Source of the DNA: Lineus longissimus
Lineage: Eukaryota; Nemertea; Pilidiophora; Heteronemertea; Lineidae
Length of the DNA stretch: 64,000 nt
Reading direction: 5' to 3'
Assembly (NCBI RefSeq): GCF_910592395.1
Contig: NC_088322.1
Location: forward strand, 9,605,431-9,669,430
Shown: positions 13,201-24,289 of the stretch, in pieces
Layout of the letters: each line of letters opens with the position of its first letter
Numbering within the stretch: position 1 is the first letter of the stretch
Position numbers and translations under genes: made by a program
Notes under the pieces: generated by a model
What the model was told of the DNA's origin: nothing
The model's database searches: none
What the model saw: only the letters and a program-made list of their open reading frames with translations

Positions 13201-15872
13201 ATTCATGTCGTTTGTCTTCTCTCCTTTTTCAGGGATGATTATTTTAAGAAGAAAGCCGATGAAAAGAAAATCAGACGTGACAAAAACGTACTTGAAGAAG
13301 AGGAGTAGGTTGATTTATTAAATAAACCCGTACCAGCTCTGTAAACAGTGAAATTTGCTATAGTTTTGTTATACACTGTTCCATCGAAAAAACTTAAACC
13401 TTCAAAATGTTTTATCTCAAATGCAATAGCCTTTAAATATCGGCCTCAAATATGATATTTAGTCTCTCGCCAATTGAAAATTAAGAACGGCACCGTCCAC
13501 TAGGATGCAATAAGTGAAAGTTGTGTTGTCAATGCTTGCTTTACAATGTTTTGCGTCGTCAGGCTGCCTTGGTAGAGATGTAGTGCTTGAATTCAGTCCG
13601 TAGTAGGCCACGTATCTCTAGGTCTCAATGTATGCATCAGTTAAATACCACCATGTGGGGGAACTATCGAGTGAGATGGAATTCAGAAATATGAAAAGAG
13701 TCACAACCTGGATTTGGCACAGAAGAATTTCGTTTCTCAAGGTTGATATCAAACACAAGTAATTTGTGTCCTTTTCAGAAAATCCCAACAGAAGATTGAG
13801 GAGGAACGGCAGCGTGTTCTTGATGGTATGGTCAAGGGTGCTATCCTCCATGTCAAGGGCCTTGGAGAAAACAATAATATCTACCCGAAGGAGATCAGGG
13901 AATTCTTTACCACAGGTGCCGAGGTTGCGTGGGTCGAATTCGAGAAAGGTGATGATGAGGTGGGTACATGTACATAAGCAATGCTGTGGTTGAGAGCATT
14001 CTAATTTTTGGAGGATTTCCCGCCTAAGAGGGCTTATTTTGGCAGTATAAATGACAACTTTCTGTAGAACTTTAAATTTTCTTTAAAATCTGAAGAAAAG
14101 GAACTATTCTAGAGGCATATTTTGCAAGTTAGAGGTCAGTGTGTTCGACGCATTATCCAAACATTGTGAGTTTGATACAAGACACCAAACTATACATATG
14201 ACTTGACTTTGTTGGCCTGTCCAATAATGTGAACCGAATTTTTGTGTTTTTTATTGTTGCAGACTTCTCGAATAATATTAGTTAGAGCTTTGCACTGTAA
14301 CCACTATGCCACTAGTCTCTCATACTGAAAGTTCTAAAATGGCCCCCAGTGTCACAAATAATGATGTTAACCTCTTGAATCCCAAAACTTTAAAATCCCG
14401 GGATCCCAGGGTGGTCACGTGGTTGCGAAATTGGATCCGACTTTCACGATGTATAGCGCCCGCATACAACCGCCAAAGTCTGGTACCGAGGTTAAGATGA
14501 ACATTATCAAAAGAATTTTATTCTTTCAGGCGTGGATTCGATTAGGTGAGGAGGGCGGGGCCCAGAAGGCCTGGGATGCGGCAAAGAACAGCGAGGGAAA
14601 GGTCATCTTCAAGGAGAAAGAACTGACTCACGAACTAGTAGAAGGTGAGAGGGAGTTGTATAAAAAGAACTTAACCATGTGATCTCATGATCACCAGGGC
14701 CCCTTAGTTCAAGACATGTTTCGTGGTTAAGTCCAAGGGCTAAACTGAGGGAGATAACGCCCAGTTAGGTTAATGCCAGCGAGAGTTACATAATTTCTTT
14801 TGAACAAACGGGCCCAGCAGGCAGCTCCCTTTCTTGAAATGTACCAGAGGCCTTTCTCTGCATTCGATGCCGGCGACCGTTATATGTCACTGGTTGCATA
14901 GCAGTGACAATGGTGTTGCAGGGAAAATTTATCCAGCGATCTACTCGGCTTGTTCTTCAGTTGTGTTCTCTCTGGCCATATCAAATGTCATTGGGACCTA
15001 ATCCCAATCTTTGAGCACAATCATACTATTTCTCAACAGCCTACACTAAGTGCTGTGTAAGTTGCCTGCAGCTAGTACACTGGCTGTGTTAGTACACTGG
15101 TTGTGTGCACATCGGCGTGAAGGTTTCGTGCATGTTACGTGTAACACAAGATAGACCCCATGGGGACCTTGCCTGTTCCTGTTCTTTATTGGTATGTCGT
15201 TATTTTTAAGAGAACTGTTCATTTATTGCAGGCGAAGCGGAATTTATTTATTGGAAGAACCGATTCCAGGCACGGGAGGATCAAAAGAAGTCTCGCCTTG
15301 GACGAGGTTTTCAGCGTGGCCGGGGACGAGGTCGAGGAGGAGGTCGAGGAGGGCGATGGGGACGATGGGTAAGAAAGAAGCTTTGAATTTCCATTATTGT
15401 CAAACAAAATGGATCCTTTTTTGTTGGCTTATCGGAGGAGAAACCTCGTTGTGTGCCACGTCTATTTCAAATGCCTGAAGTAGAAGGTGTGGCTGCCAAG
15501 CAAACATGTTTATTTGTTGATGGAACCTGACCAGAACCAGGTAAATCTATGTAAAACTATCCTTTAGCTCGAGCTAATCCATGAGGCTGAATAGTGTGAA
15601 AAGCCAGTTGAATGAGATAACTTGAATATAACCTCTCATAAACTGTTGATGCCATGTTTGTACAATGCTTAATGACTCATGTGCTGCCATCTATGTTCCA
15701 GGGTGGCAGACGCGGTGGCAGACGTAACCGAGATGACGATAGCGATGGTGGTTCGGGCGATGACGAACCGTCGTCAAAGAAAGTGAAGACTGAAGATGGC
15801 GCTGGCGATGGCCCTGCCGTCAAATCGGAAAAAGACAATGGTGTCAAAGCTGAGGCTGTTGAGAAAGCGTGA
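10239..15872 (+). CDS. SSB: La ribonucleoprotein (SSB), 11 coding exons, 411 aa
   Basis: La binds the UUU-OH tails of Pol III transcripts and protects and folds them in the nucleus. Exons: 10239-10310, 10542-10614, 11142-11248, 11891-11992, 12268-12375, 12781-12878, 13233-13304, 13779-13959, 14530-14644, 15232-15368 and 15702-15872. All are GT-AG and phases agree. The product is 411 aa (human 408). The La motif (about 10-100) contains YYFGDANLTRDRF; the six UUU-binding residues known from human La map to Q22, Y25, Y26, D35, F37 and F58, all conserved. RRM1 spans about 115-190 (KGFPTTLTMNEILDWF). The second, xRRM-type domain is around 222-320. The tail has an Arg/Gly-rich stretch (GRGRGRGGGRGGRWGRW), an acidic DDDSD run and basic KKVK, a likely NLS. 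The start is supported by homology and an in-frame donor. The exon 2 donor (GGAT|GTATCC) is the weakest junction. Confidence 0.96.
11440..11774. mobile_element. TTAA-flanked MITE in La intron 3
   Basis: TTAA at 11436-11439 and again at 11775-11778 bracket a 335-bp element. The left end AGGGAACTGAAACCGCC matches the reverse complement of the right end at 16 of 17 positions. TTAA duplications are typical of the piggyBac superfamily. It has no coding capacity, so it is non-autonomous. Confidence 0.85.
12424..12523. mobile_element. Fragment of dispersed CTCTATTAAGG MITE
   Basis: It shares CACCTCTATTAAGG, CCAAATTGGTC, TTCCATTGAATTTGACCTC and TAATCAGGCCACCTCTC with copies at 21873-22023, 31971-32752 and 36580-36760. 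It lies in La intron 5 and lacks clear ends. Confidence 0.7.
12958..13060 (+). mobile_element. tRNA-derived SINE-like sequence
   Basis: GGGGCGTCATAGCCCAGTGG starts a tRNA-like head with a Pol III A-box-like TAGCCCAGTGG and, about 50 bp on, a B-box-like GGCTTCGATC with one extra base. It lies in La intron 6. I cannot name the family. Confidence 0.5.
14371..14491. mobile_element. Short TTAA-flanked MITE, deletion derivative
   Basis: TTAA at 14367-14370 and 14492-14495 bracket 121 bp that is about 90 percent the same as the left part of the 299-bp element at 23489-23787 (CCTCTTGAATCCC, GTGGTCACGTGGTTGCG). The right end is GAGG only, so an internal deletion likely joined GAGG words. It lies in La intron 8. 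Confidence 0.8.
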
Positions 15873-16710
15873 ACAATGATGTGATGTTACAGAGGGGCTA
15901 AAGGCAGGGGCTAGGGGTCTAAGAGGTGGTCTCTGGGTGACTAATAAGCAAAGTCTAGGGAAATGAGTCTAGCTTGACGTGGTGATGAAAATATTCAGGT
16001 TTCGCAGGAGTGTGATCATGGACTTTGAGATAGAAGAGACATCCTTTAGTGATTTTATGTAACTTTAAGTCCTGGCCTGCCTGGTTCCTGCCAAAAGTCT
16101 CCCTCAGTGAGTTGGACACTGGTATTGATGCGCCTGCTAGCAGAGCAAGGGCAGGCAGTGTCAATAGTTCTTAAGCTATCTATAGGGTGCTCAAGAAAGC
16201 AAGATCGGGGATGTGGATGTTTGACAGTTTGAGATATTTTGGGTTTTCTTTTGATTATAGGAGCAAGTGAAATTTTGAAAGGGGGACCCATGAGGTCACA
16301 TTTGAAGACTTATTCTAAAGCTACTTAGGCTGTCAAGATAGCAAGAACAGGGAAGTTTAGGGACTGTTCCTATTTTGGGGGCTCTTCAATTCAAATTTTA
16401 AGAGGGAATCCACGAGATCACATGACTGTACTGCTAAGCTGACTAACATGCAGGCTGTTTAGAAAGCACGAGTTGGTCTGTGGAAATATGAGAGGAATTG
16501 AACTCTTCTGGGCTAATTATTGTGGAGATAGGATTTGGGGGTTGTTGAATTAATGTCTCAAAAAATAATCCACAAGGTTACGTTACGTTGGAAGACTGAA
16601 AATGCCTTTGCACCATGCGTTTTATGGTTGCATCAAAGGTTAGAGGTTAAGGTCACTGACACCTTGTTTCTTTTGTTCGTCTGCACAATAAATCATGTTT
16701 TTGAAATCAT
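15873..16710 (+). other. La 3' UTR with imperfect ~130-bp repeats
   Basis: The stop is at 15870-15872 and AATAAA lies at 16687-16692. In between, similar words recur at about 16188 (CTCAAGAAAGCAAGATC), 16330 (CTGTCAAGATAGCAAGAAC) and 16453 (CTGTTTAGAAAGCACGAG), giving three degenerate units of about 125-140 bp. Confidence 0.5.
16687..16692 (+). promoter_or_regulatory. Candidate poly(A) signal of La
   Basis: AATAAA 815 bp after the La stop codon, followed by TCATGTTTTTG. It implies a 3' UTR of about 840 bases. Confidence 0.45.
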
Positions 16711-16719
16711 CTTACGATT

Positions 16720-17330
16720 GATGAAAATGACCTGGTAGAATTTTTGGTCAGAATTGCTTCATGAAACGGCACAACTGGAGAATGTCCAAGTGGGTCGGTC
16801 AATTGAGAGAAGTGACTAAATGTTCAAAATTGTTGAGATGAATTTTAATGTTTTTATTATCAATGTTATATATTGGATGGGGGAGATCCTCAAGTCTAGG
16901 GATTTTTTCAGATTCAAGGAGAATAGAAAATAACTCCTATTAACACCATAACCTTCTTTCTTTTAAAATTGAAAACATCAAAAACACATTCCATTTTGAA
17001 GAAAAAAATCTCATTTGTTAATTGTTCCAACCATGCTCCTTGAAAAGGAATGTTCATTGGGGAATCCGTAGAGTGAATCTTTGTTTTAAAATGCAAGATT
17101 TTCAACCACATCTTGTGTTCAGAAATTTTCTGTTGAGCTGACCCTGGGGTGTTACAAATTCTTGGTTTGAAAACCTAAAGGCACAGATCTCAGTACACAG
17201 CAATGCTCCATGCAGTGATGTGCAAAGCCATTTGTTGTATAAAGCTGACGGTATAAATTGTCCATGTAACGTTGACTTAATTATGGTATCGTAGTCCAAT
17301 AAATGAATAAGAATTTTATTGAATACGAAG
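16720..17330. other. Spacer after La, nothing recognised
   Basis: AT-rich sequence without a supported gene. It leads into the minisatellite array. Confidence 0.4.
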
Positions 17331-20300
17331 TTCTGTCCTCCCGAATCGAAAATGGTCCTGTCACAACCTGTCCTCAATTGAGAGTGGTCTATCCACAATC
17401 ACAACTCAAACTGTCCCTGTCATTGAGCAGTGTATGATCCACGAATGTGAATTGATCTGTCATCCCCAATCGAAAATAATGGTCCTGTCACAACCTGTCC
17501 TCAATCGATTGAGAGTGATCTTCCCACAATTACAACTCGAACTGTCCCTGTCCTTGAACAGCCCATTATCCAGCAATATGAATCGATCTGCCCTGCCTAT
17601 CGGAAATGGTCCTGGCACAACCTGTCCTCAATTGAGAGTGGTCTTCCCACAATTACAACTTGAACTGTCCCTGTCCTTGAACAGCCCGTTATCCAGCAAT
17701 ATGAATTGATCTGTCATCCCCTATCGAAAATGGTCCTGGCACAACCTGTCCTCAATTGAGAGTGGTCACAATCACAAACCGAACTACCCCTGTCATTGAA
17801 CAGCCTGTGATCCACCAATGTGAATTGATCTGTCCTCGATGAATCAAATATAGTCCTTACACAACCTGTCCTCAATTGAGAGTGGTCCTACCACAATCAC
17901 AACTCTTACTGTCAGCGTCATTGAACAGTATGTGATCCACCAATGTGAATCGAATCGATCTGTCCTCGGTGAATCAAATCTGGTTCTGGCACAACCTGTC
18001 CTCAATTGAGAGTGGCCCTCCAACAATCGCAACTGTCAACTGAACAGCTTGTGATCAACCAGTGTGAATCGATCTGTCTTGTCTCAATCAAAACGCTCCT
18101 GGCACAACCTGTACTTTTCAGGTTCTGAGTGGTCTCAAGCTTTGCAGGCAACACACCAAGCCAATACAAGAGACAAACCGAATCAAAATGCATTGATGGA
18201 TCGATCGACAACCAGCTGTACAGGAGACAAAACCTGAACTGTCTCATCCTGTGTGATATCAATGCCACGCAGAAGAAGACATATCAGTAATCTTGCCAGT
18301 TTATCAGTGTGAAGCTGTTTTCCATTTGTTGTATCCCGGCACAACCTATATTCATGGAGGGAAACTGGGAGTCATCTCGGCTTATGGACAGTATTTGTGT
18401 TATCAATGTGAATCTGTCCTGCCTTGATCAAAAGTGTCCAGGCACAACCTATAATCATGGAGACAATATCTGAGGCGTCCAGGCTATGTGATTGCCTGGG
18501 CACAACCTATAATCATGAAGACAAAATCGGAGTCCTCTAGGCTTATGTGCAGTCTTTATTTCATCAATATGAATCAGTCCTGTCTGTACTCATTGAGTGA
18601 AGACTTGAGCTGTCTCGGCCAGTGAACAGCTGGCGTGGGAAATGTGAGCTGTCTCTACCTGGGAAGTGCCAGTGATTTATCTGTTTGAATATCTACTTCC
18701 TCAATGGTCCTGTCACAACATGTAGTCGTTGAGATCTGAGTCGGCTTTTGGGCATAACACCGGGCCAGAAGAAGAGACAAACTGGTTATCAACATGAATC
18801 TATGTGACATTTGCTCCTGTCAAAAGTGGAGAGTACCCAGCCTAGGGGACATGTATAAGCGTGGTGCTAACCAAAGGGCACTGTGTAATCAACATCAAGG
18901 TAAACCCGGGTCTCCATTCCTGGCTACTCAATCCATTTTGTCGAAACAGTCCTGGCACAACCTGCATTTTCGCATTAAGACAAACCTGAGCTGTCTTTGC
19001 TAACACCCTGTAGGTAATCATTCTGAATATTTCCTCCCTCAATTGCATCTTTGGACAACCTACACGGGCCTGTCTTCAAAGAGCACAGTGAGATCGAACC
19101 TCCCGAAGACAGAAGGGTTCTGGTGGTGTCTGAGGTAGATGGGTTGTATGGGTCGAGTTGTCTCAATGGCTAGGTTGGGACTGTCTTCAAGAGCACTTAT
19201 GTATACAGTGAGATAGAACCTCTACCCAAGGCAGAAGGGTCATTGTGTTGTCTGAGGTACATGGGTTGTATGAGGTACTAGATGAGACAAAATTGAGCTT
19301 CTCCAACCAGTGGGTTATCGATGTAAAATATCATGACCTCCCTAAGTCATAAGTGGGCCATGTTAAAAACCCTAGGCGCACAAATTGTAACTGTGATTTA
19401 TCAATGTGACTCTGCTTTCCCTTAGTCGAAAATGCCCTTGGCGCAACATATACTCACGGAGACAAAATTGAGCTGTCTCAGCCAAGGATTATTTGGGTGA
19501 TCAATGTGAATCTTTCCATTCTCAAGTGTCCCGTCACAACCTTTATGCATTTAGACAAATGTTAGCTGTCTCAGCCAGTGAACATCCTGTAGGCAATCAA
19601 GGTGAATCTGTCCATTCTCAAGTGTCCCGTCACAACCTGTATGCATTGAGACAAATCTGAGCTGTCACACCAAGCGAACATCCCGTGGGTGATCAATTTG
19701 AATCTGTCCTTTCTCATGTGTCCCGCCACAACCTGTATGCATTGAGACAAATCTGAGCTGTCTCAGTCAGTGAACATCCTGTGGGTGATCAATGTGGATC
19801 TGTCCATTCTCAAGTGTCCAGCCACAACCTGTATGCATTAAGACAAATCTGAGCTGTCTCACCAAGTGAACATCCCGTGGGTGATCAATGTGAATCTCTC
19901 CTTTCTCAAGTGTCCAGCCACAACCTGTATGCATTGAGACAAATCTGAGCTGTCTCACCAAGTGAACATCCCGTGGGTGATCAATGTGAATCTGTCCATT
20001 CTCAAGTGTCCTGCCACAACCTGTATGCATTGAGACAAATCTGAGCTGTCTCACCAAGTGAACATCCCGTGGGTGATCAATGTGAATCTGTCCATTCTCA
20101 AGTGTCCTGCCACAACCTGTATGCATTGAGACAAATCTGAGCTGTCTCACCAAGTGAACATCCCGTGGGTGATCAATGTGAATCTGTCCATTCTCAAGTG
20201 TCCCGCCACAACCTGTATGCATTGAGAAAAATCTGAGCTCTCCACGCCAGTGAACCAGCGAGCTGTTGGGTATCGATGGGGATCAGTCCTTCCTCGATCA

Positions 20301-21430
20301 GTCCTTCCTCGATCAGACATGTCTAACATGAAATCATTGAAATCACCTGTATGCATTGAGATAATCTGAGCTGTCTCAGCCAGTGAACATCCTGTGAGTG
20401 ATCAATGTGAATCTGTCCTTTCTCAAGTGTCCCGTCACAACCTGTATGCATTGAGGCAAATCTGAGCTGTATCAGCCAGTGAACATCCTGTGAGTGATCA
20501 ATGTGAATCTGTCCATTCTCAAGTGTCCCGCCACAACCTGTATGCATTGAGGCAAATCTGAGCTGTATCAGCCAGTGAACATCCTGTGGGTGAGCAATAT
20601 GAATATGTCCATTCTCTAGTGTCCCGCCACAACCTGTATGCATTTAGACAAATCTGAGCTGTCTCAGCCAGTGAACATCCTGTGGGTAATCAATGTGGAT
20701 CTGTCCATTCTCAAGTGTCCCGCCACAACCTCAACGCATTCAGACAAAACTGAGCTGTCTCAGCCAGTGAACATCCTGTGGGTGATCAATGTGAATCTGT
20801 CCTTTCTCAAGTGTCCCGCCACAACCTGTATGCATTGAGACAAATCTGAGCTGTCTCACCAAGTGAACATCCTGTGGGTAATCAATGTGGATCTGTCCAT
20901 TCTCAAGTGTCCCGCCACAACCTGTATGCATTGAGACAAATCTGAGCTCTCTCCTTCAGTGAACCAGCGAGCTGTGGGGTATCGATGGGGATCAGTCCTT
21001 CCTTGATCAAAAATGTCTTGGCACAGGCTGTACTCGTGGAGACAAACCTTTGCTGCCTTGGCTGGTGAACACTAGTTTTGCTTGTGATGATAGAGATTGG
21101 GGATTGTTGGTTATTGGTTTGAATCTGATCTCCCTGACATGCAGAGGGACATCATGCACTCATAGAGACAAGTCTTAGCTGTCTCAGCCTGGTTTCATCG
21201 ATGTGAATCCGTCTTCTCTTAAATTGAAAATGCATTGGCAGAACTTGTATTCATTGAGACACATCCTAGCTCTCCCAACCAATGAAGTAACGAGTTATTT
21301 GGTATGGATGAGATTCTGTCCTTCCTTAATTGAAAGTGTCCTGGCACAATCTCTGTACTCTTGGAGACAAATCTGAGCCGTCTTGGCGATTGGACCGCCT
21401 GTTGGAAATTGATTTGTATGTGTTTTCCCT
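17330..21430. repeat. Long minisatellite with 96-bp homogeneous core
   Basis: The core, about 19480-20960, repeats every 96 bp (CAACCTGTAT at 19921, 20017 and 20113). Each unit contains CACAACCTGTATGCATTGAG, CAAATCTGAGCTGTCTC and TGATCAATGTGAATCTGTCC. Since 96 is 32 codons, the minus strand stays open for up to 151 codons of a 32-residue repeat beginning MHTGCG. Flanks from 17330 and up to 21430 keep the same words in strongly diverged, longer units (about 120 bp near 17.5 kb). Homogeneous centre and decayed edges fit unequal exchange. Coding use is unlikely. Confidence 0.9.
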
Positions 21431-21872
21431 GAATCGAAATACTTCATCCTGGTAGCAATGTCCTTCACCTCCTAAGCAGTAGGGGAAACAGGATTAGATG
21501 CCAGCAGTCACAAGTGGTGTATAGACACTGGTATAGAAACACTGTTCCCTTGGAGAGGACTACACAGCATGGTAACTACAGAGCTCAATCAGGATCAATT
21601 TGCTGGGATGAGAATAAGACAACTTATGATTTGAGAGTATTATCACAACCATTTGCTTCTTTATTTTGTTAGAGCTTGTGAAATGATAGTCACAATATGT
21701 ACACAGAGATACTGTAGCAGACGGGTTGAACAATGAATAGCAAATTGCAAGAAATTAGATTGGTTTTAACAGAGGGCAAATTACATGATAAGTCACGTCA
21801 CACCCACCATTTTGATGTGAATCTGTCTTTCCTTTAATTTGGTGTATTGGCACAACCTGTATTGTATCATAC

Positions 21873-22023
21873 TGTACAGTGGCACCTCCCTTAGCGGACA
21901 CTTCTCTATTAAGGCCAACCTCTCCATAAAGAACACTACTTTTGGTCCCAAATTGGTTGTTTCCATTCAATTTGACCTCGCTTGTCAGTCCCGAGGGTGT
22001 CCTTAATAGAGAGGTTCTACTAT
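21873..22023. mobile_element. CTCTATTAAGG MITE, nearly complete
   Basis: The left end TACAGTGGCACCTCCCTTAG and right end TCCTTAATAGAGAGGTTCTA are imperfect inverted repeats. The middle carries CCCAAATTGGTTG and TTTGACCTCGCTTGTCAGTC shared with the other copies in this window. Confidence 0.8.
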
Positions 22024-22029
22024 ATTTTC

Positions 22030-22555
22030 ATTGAGACAAGTCTTAGCCATCTCAATCAGTGTACCAGCGAACTCCCCGAGACACTTGAACCTCCCAGAGA
22101 ATAGGAAAGACGACTTCCAATACATGTATATTGAGTTCATAACAATGAAGTCAGACATCGGGTGATGATAATTAATTGTCTTGGCCAATTAAATCAAGAC
22201 TTTATACGGTACTGAATCGAATTAACTGCCAAAATGGCGGGCATGACCAGTCGTCTCACTTGCCCTCTGTTGAGATAAAGAAGAACTAATAATTTCTTTC
22301 TTAGCGAAATTGCCACGTTTCCCACATGCAATGACACAATGCATCAATTTTACACCTGCCGAGACAAATCTAATAGCTGAAGCACAGCTTCTCTCCCACA
22401 AAGTGAACACAAATTTTTGGTAGGATTTAAAAGCCTGTCAGAGTCTTTCATAACACAATAGATTGGCACCCATGTGAACCTACATATGTATATGGTAATA
22501 ACTACTAATACTTCTAGGATGGCATTTGCCCCCCCCCCTTTCTATCTGTGCCCAT
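22030..22555. other. Spacer, nothing recognised
   Basis: No gene or element end is supported. A C run of 10 lies just before 22541. Confidence 0.35.
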
Positions 22556-22558
22556 GGT

Positions 22559-22808
22559 ATAGGTTACATATAGTACATGTACAGGATTACATGTAGCCCA
22601 TGCACAGGGTTACATGTAGTAAATGTACAGGGTCACATGTAGCACATGTAGCACATGTATTGTACCAGGTTACATGTAGTAAATGTACAGGGTCACATGT
22701 AGCACATGTACAGGGTTACATGTAGTAAATGTACAGGGTCACATGTAGTTCATGTACAGGGTTACAATGTAGCATACGTGAAGGTTCCATGCAGTACATG
22801 TACAGGTA
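22559..22808. repeat. TACATGTA-rich short tandem repeat
   Basis: Alternating 22-23 bp units of the type GGTTACATGTAGTAAATG and GGTCACATGTAGCACATG, about eleven in all. ACATGT palindromes recur throughout. Confidence 0.85.
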
Positions 22809-22809
22809 A

Positions 22810-23480
22810 CTTTGCCAAAGCTGAAGTTTTGCCCAAGGCAACAAATGTGGGCAAGAAATGCCAGGTATTCAGATATCAGCGCTACTAACATTTCAACATT
22901 ATAATTTAAGAGTAATTCTATATTTTTTGTACAATATACATATCATAATAATATAAACGATTACACCTGCTTTTGATGAAAAATTTTAAGACCTTAGCTT
23001 CTAGAGAAATAAATCATGATTCAACAGGGATGTGACAGTGCTAAGAACAAAGCTGCAATTTTTTCGGTGAAAAATGTTCTCCTTTTAACTGGGCCTTTTG
23101 ATCTGCCCTGAAAATTTATATATTTTGTCCGATTTCAAAACTTCAAAGTTCTACAGTGAGTTGAGGCATTACATGTACATGTAGACCTTTCTATTTTCCA
23201 ATCAAACCCCTTTCAGGAGGAAATCCGCCAAAAATTTGGAAATGTCGCATCCCTGAATCAATCAGCACAATGTGAAGACGTGCACCACTTGCAGTTTGCT
23301 TGTCCGAATCCAAAGTTTTAAGCCGCACACAACACATTTCTACAACTAATATCAAACAAAAAGCACCAAATTTTGCCAATAGATTCTGTTTTCCTGCTGT
23401 GGTGTCATTTCGCTCTGTCTGTTCTGCCAAAAGCAAATTTATTAACCCATAACTGCTGGGCACTTTTTTTGTGACACCCC
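22810..23480. other. Spacer, nothing recognised
   Basis: AT-rich sequence downstream of PTPN23. Only short open frames without known similarity. Confidence 0.35.
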
Positions 23481-23488
23481 TCCTTTAA

Positions 23489-23787
23489 CCTCTTGAATCC
23501 CAAAACTTGAAAATCCCGGAATCCCAGGGTGGTCACGTGGTTGCGAAATTGGGTCTGACCTTTACGATGTATAGCGCCCGCATACAACCGCCAAAGTCCG
23601 GTACCGAGGCGCCATCTACCCAGGCATGCTCTAACTGACCCTACTGTACATCAAACATGCTAAAACAAGCAATAAACTAGCGTCCCAGCTCAAGGGAATA
23701 AAAATACCACTGAGACCGACCTATCGGTCGTTGGCAAAAAATGTTATTTCAAAATGACCGACTGGTCGGTCACCGCGATTCAGGAGG
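23489..23787. mobile_element. 299-bp TTAA-flanked MITE
   Basis: TTAA at 23485-23488 and 23788-23791. The left end CCTCTTGAATC and the reverse complement of the right end CCTCCTGAATC match at 10 of 11 positions. The interior shares its left 120 bp with 14371-14491 and has palindromic GACCGAC/GGTCGGTC words toward the right. Non-autonomous, piggyBac-like by target site. Confidence 0.85.
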
Positions 23788-23864
23788 TTAAGTTTGTTAA
23801 TGGCAGGTGAGAAATACTAAATAAAGTGAGCATTTACAAGAGCATGGGTGTTAAGTGAAAATCG

Positions 23865-23870
23865 TTTAAT
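23865..23870 (-). promoter_or_regulatory. Candidate poly(A) signal of PTPN23
   Basis: ATTAAA on the minus strand about 420 bp after the PTPN23 stop. Another hexamer, AATAAA, lies further at 23438-23443. The choice cannot be made without transcripts. Confidence 0.3.
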
Positions 23871-24289
23871 TAAGCACAATATAAATTTTGGCAACGAGGC
23901 ACAATTACATTGACAGCGAAAACATTACTAGCATCAGACACTCAGTTTCTCCAGTCGTCTTATGCTAGTACTTAGCAATTGACAACAGCGATAGCAGTAG
24001 CACAGTGTCCAAATGACCAGGCTATCTCTCCCGGAAGTAGAGTCCATTTATCATATTCTTTTGTTGTGCCGGGTATTTCAATGCGAATTGGGTACTTTTT
24101 TCAAATGGCTGCAATGTATACACCGGTGGCATTAGAATGTCCACTTGTCCACCCTGCACAACAAAGAATTGGGCCACCGGAATGTACTTCCCGATGGCAT
24201 AGCAGGGTCTGCGTATGACGCACTTGTACACAGTTATAAGCAGCCGCAGTGAATAATATTGAAGCCCGTATTGGTCTTCGCAGTTAATA

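Noticed and set aside
19767-20931. Minus-strand MHTGCG-repeat frames as genes
   Set aside because: They follow the 96-bp minisatellite and have no splice, homology or codon support.
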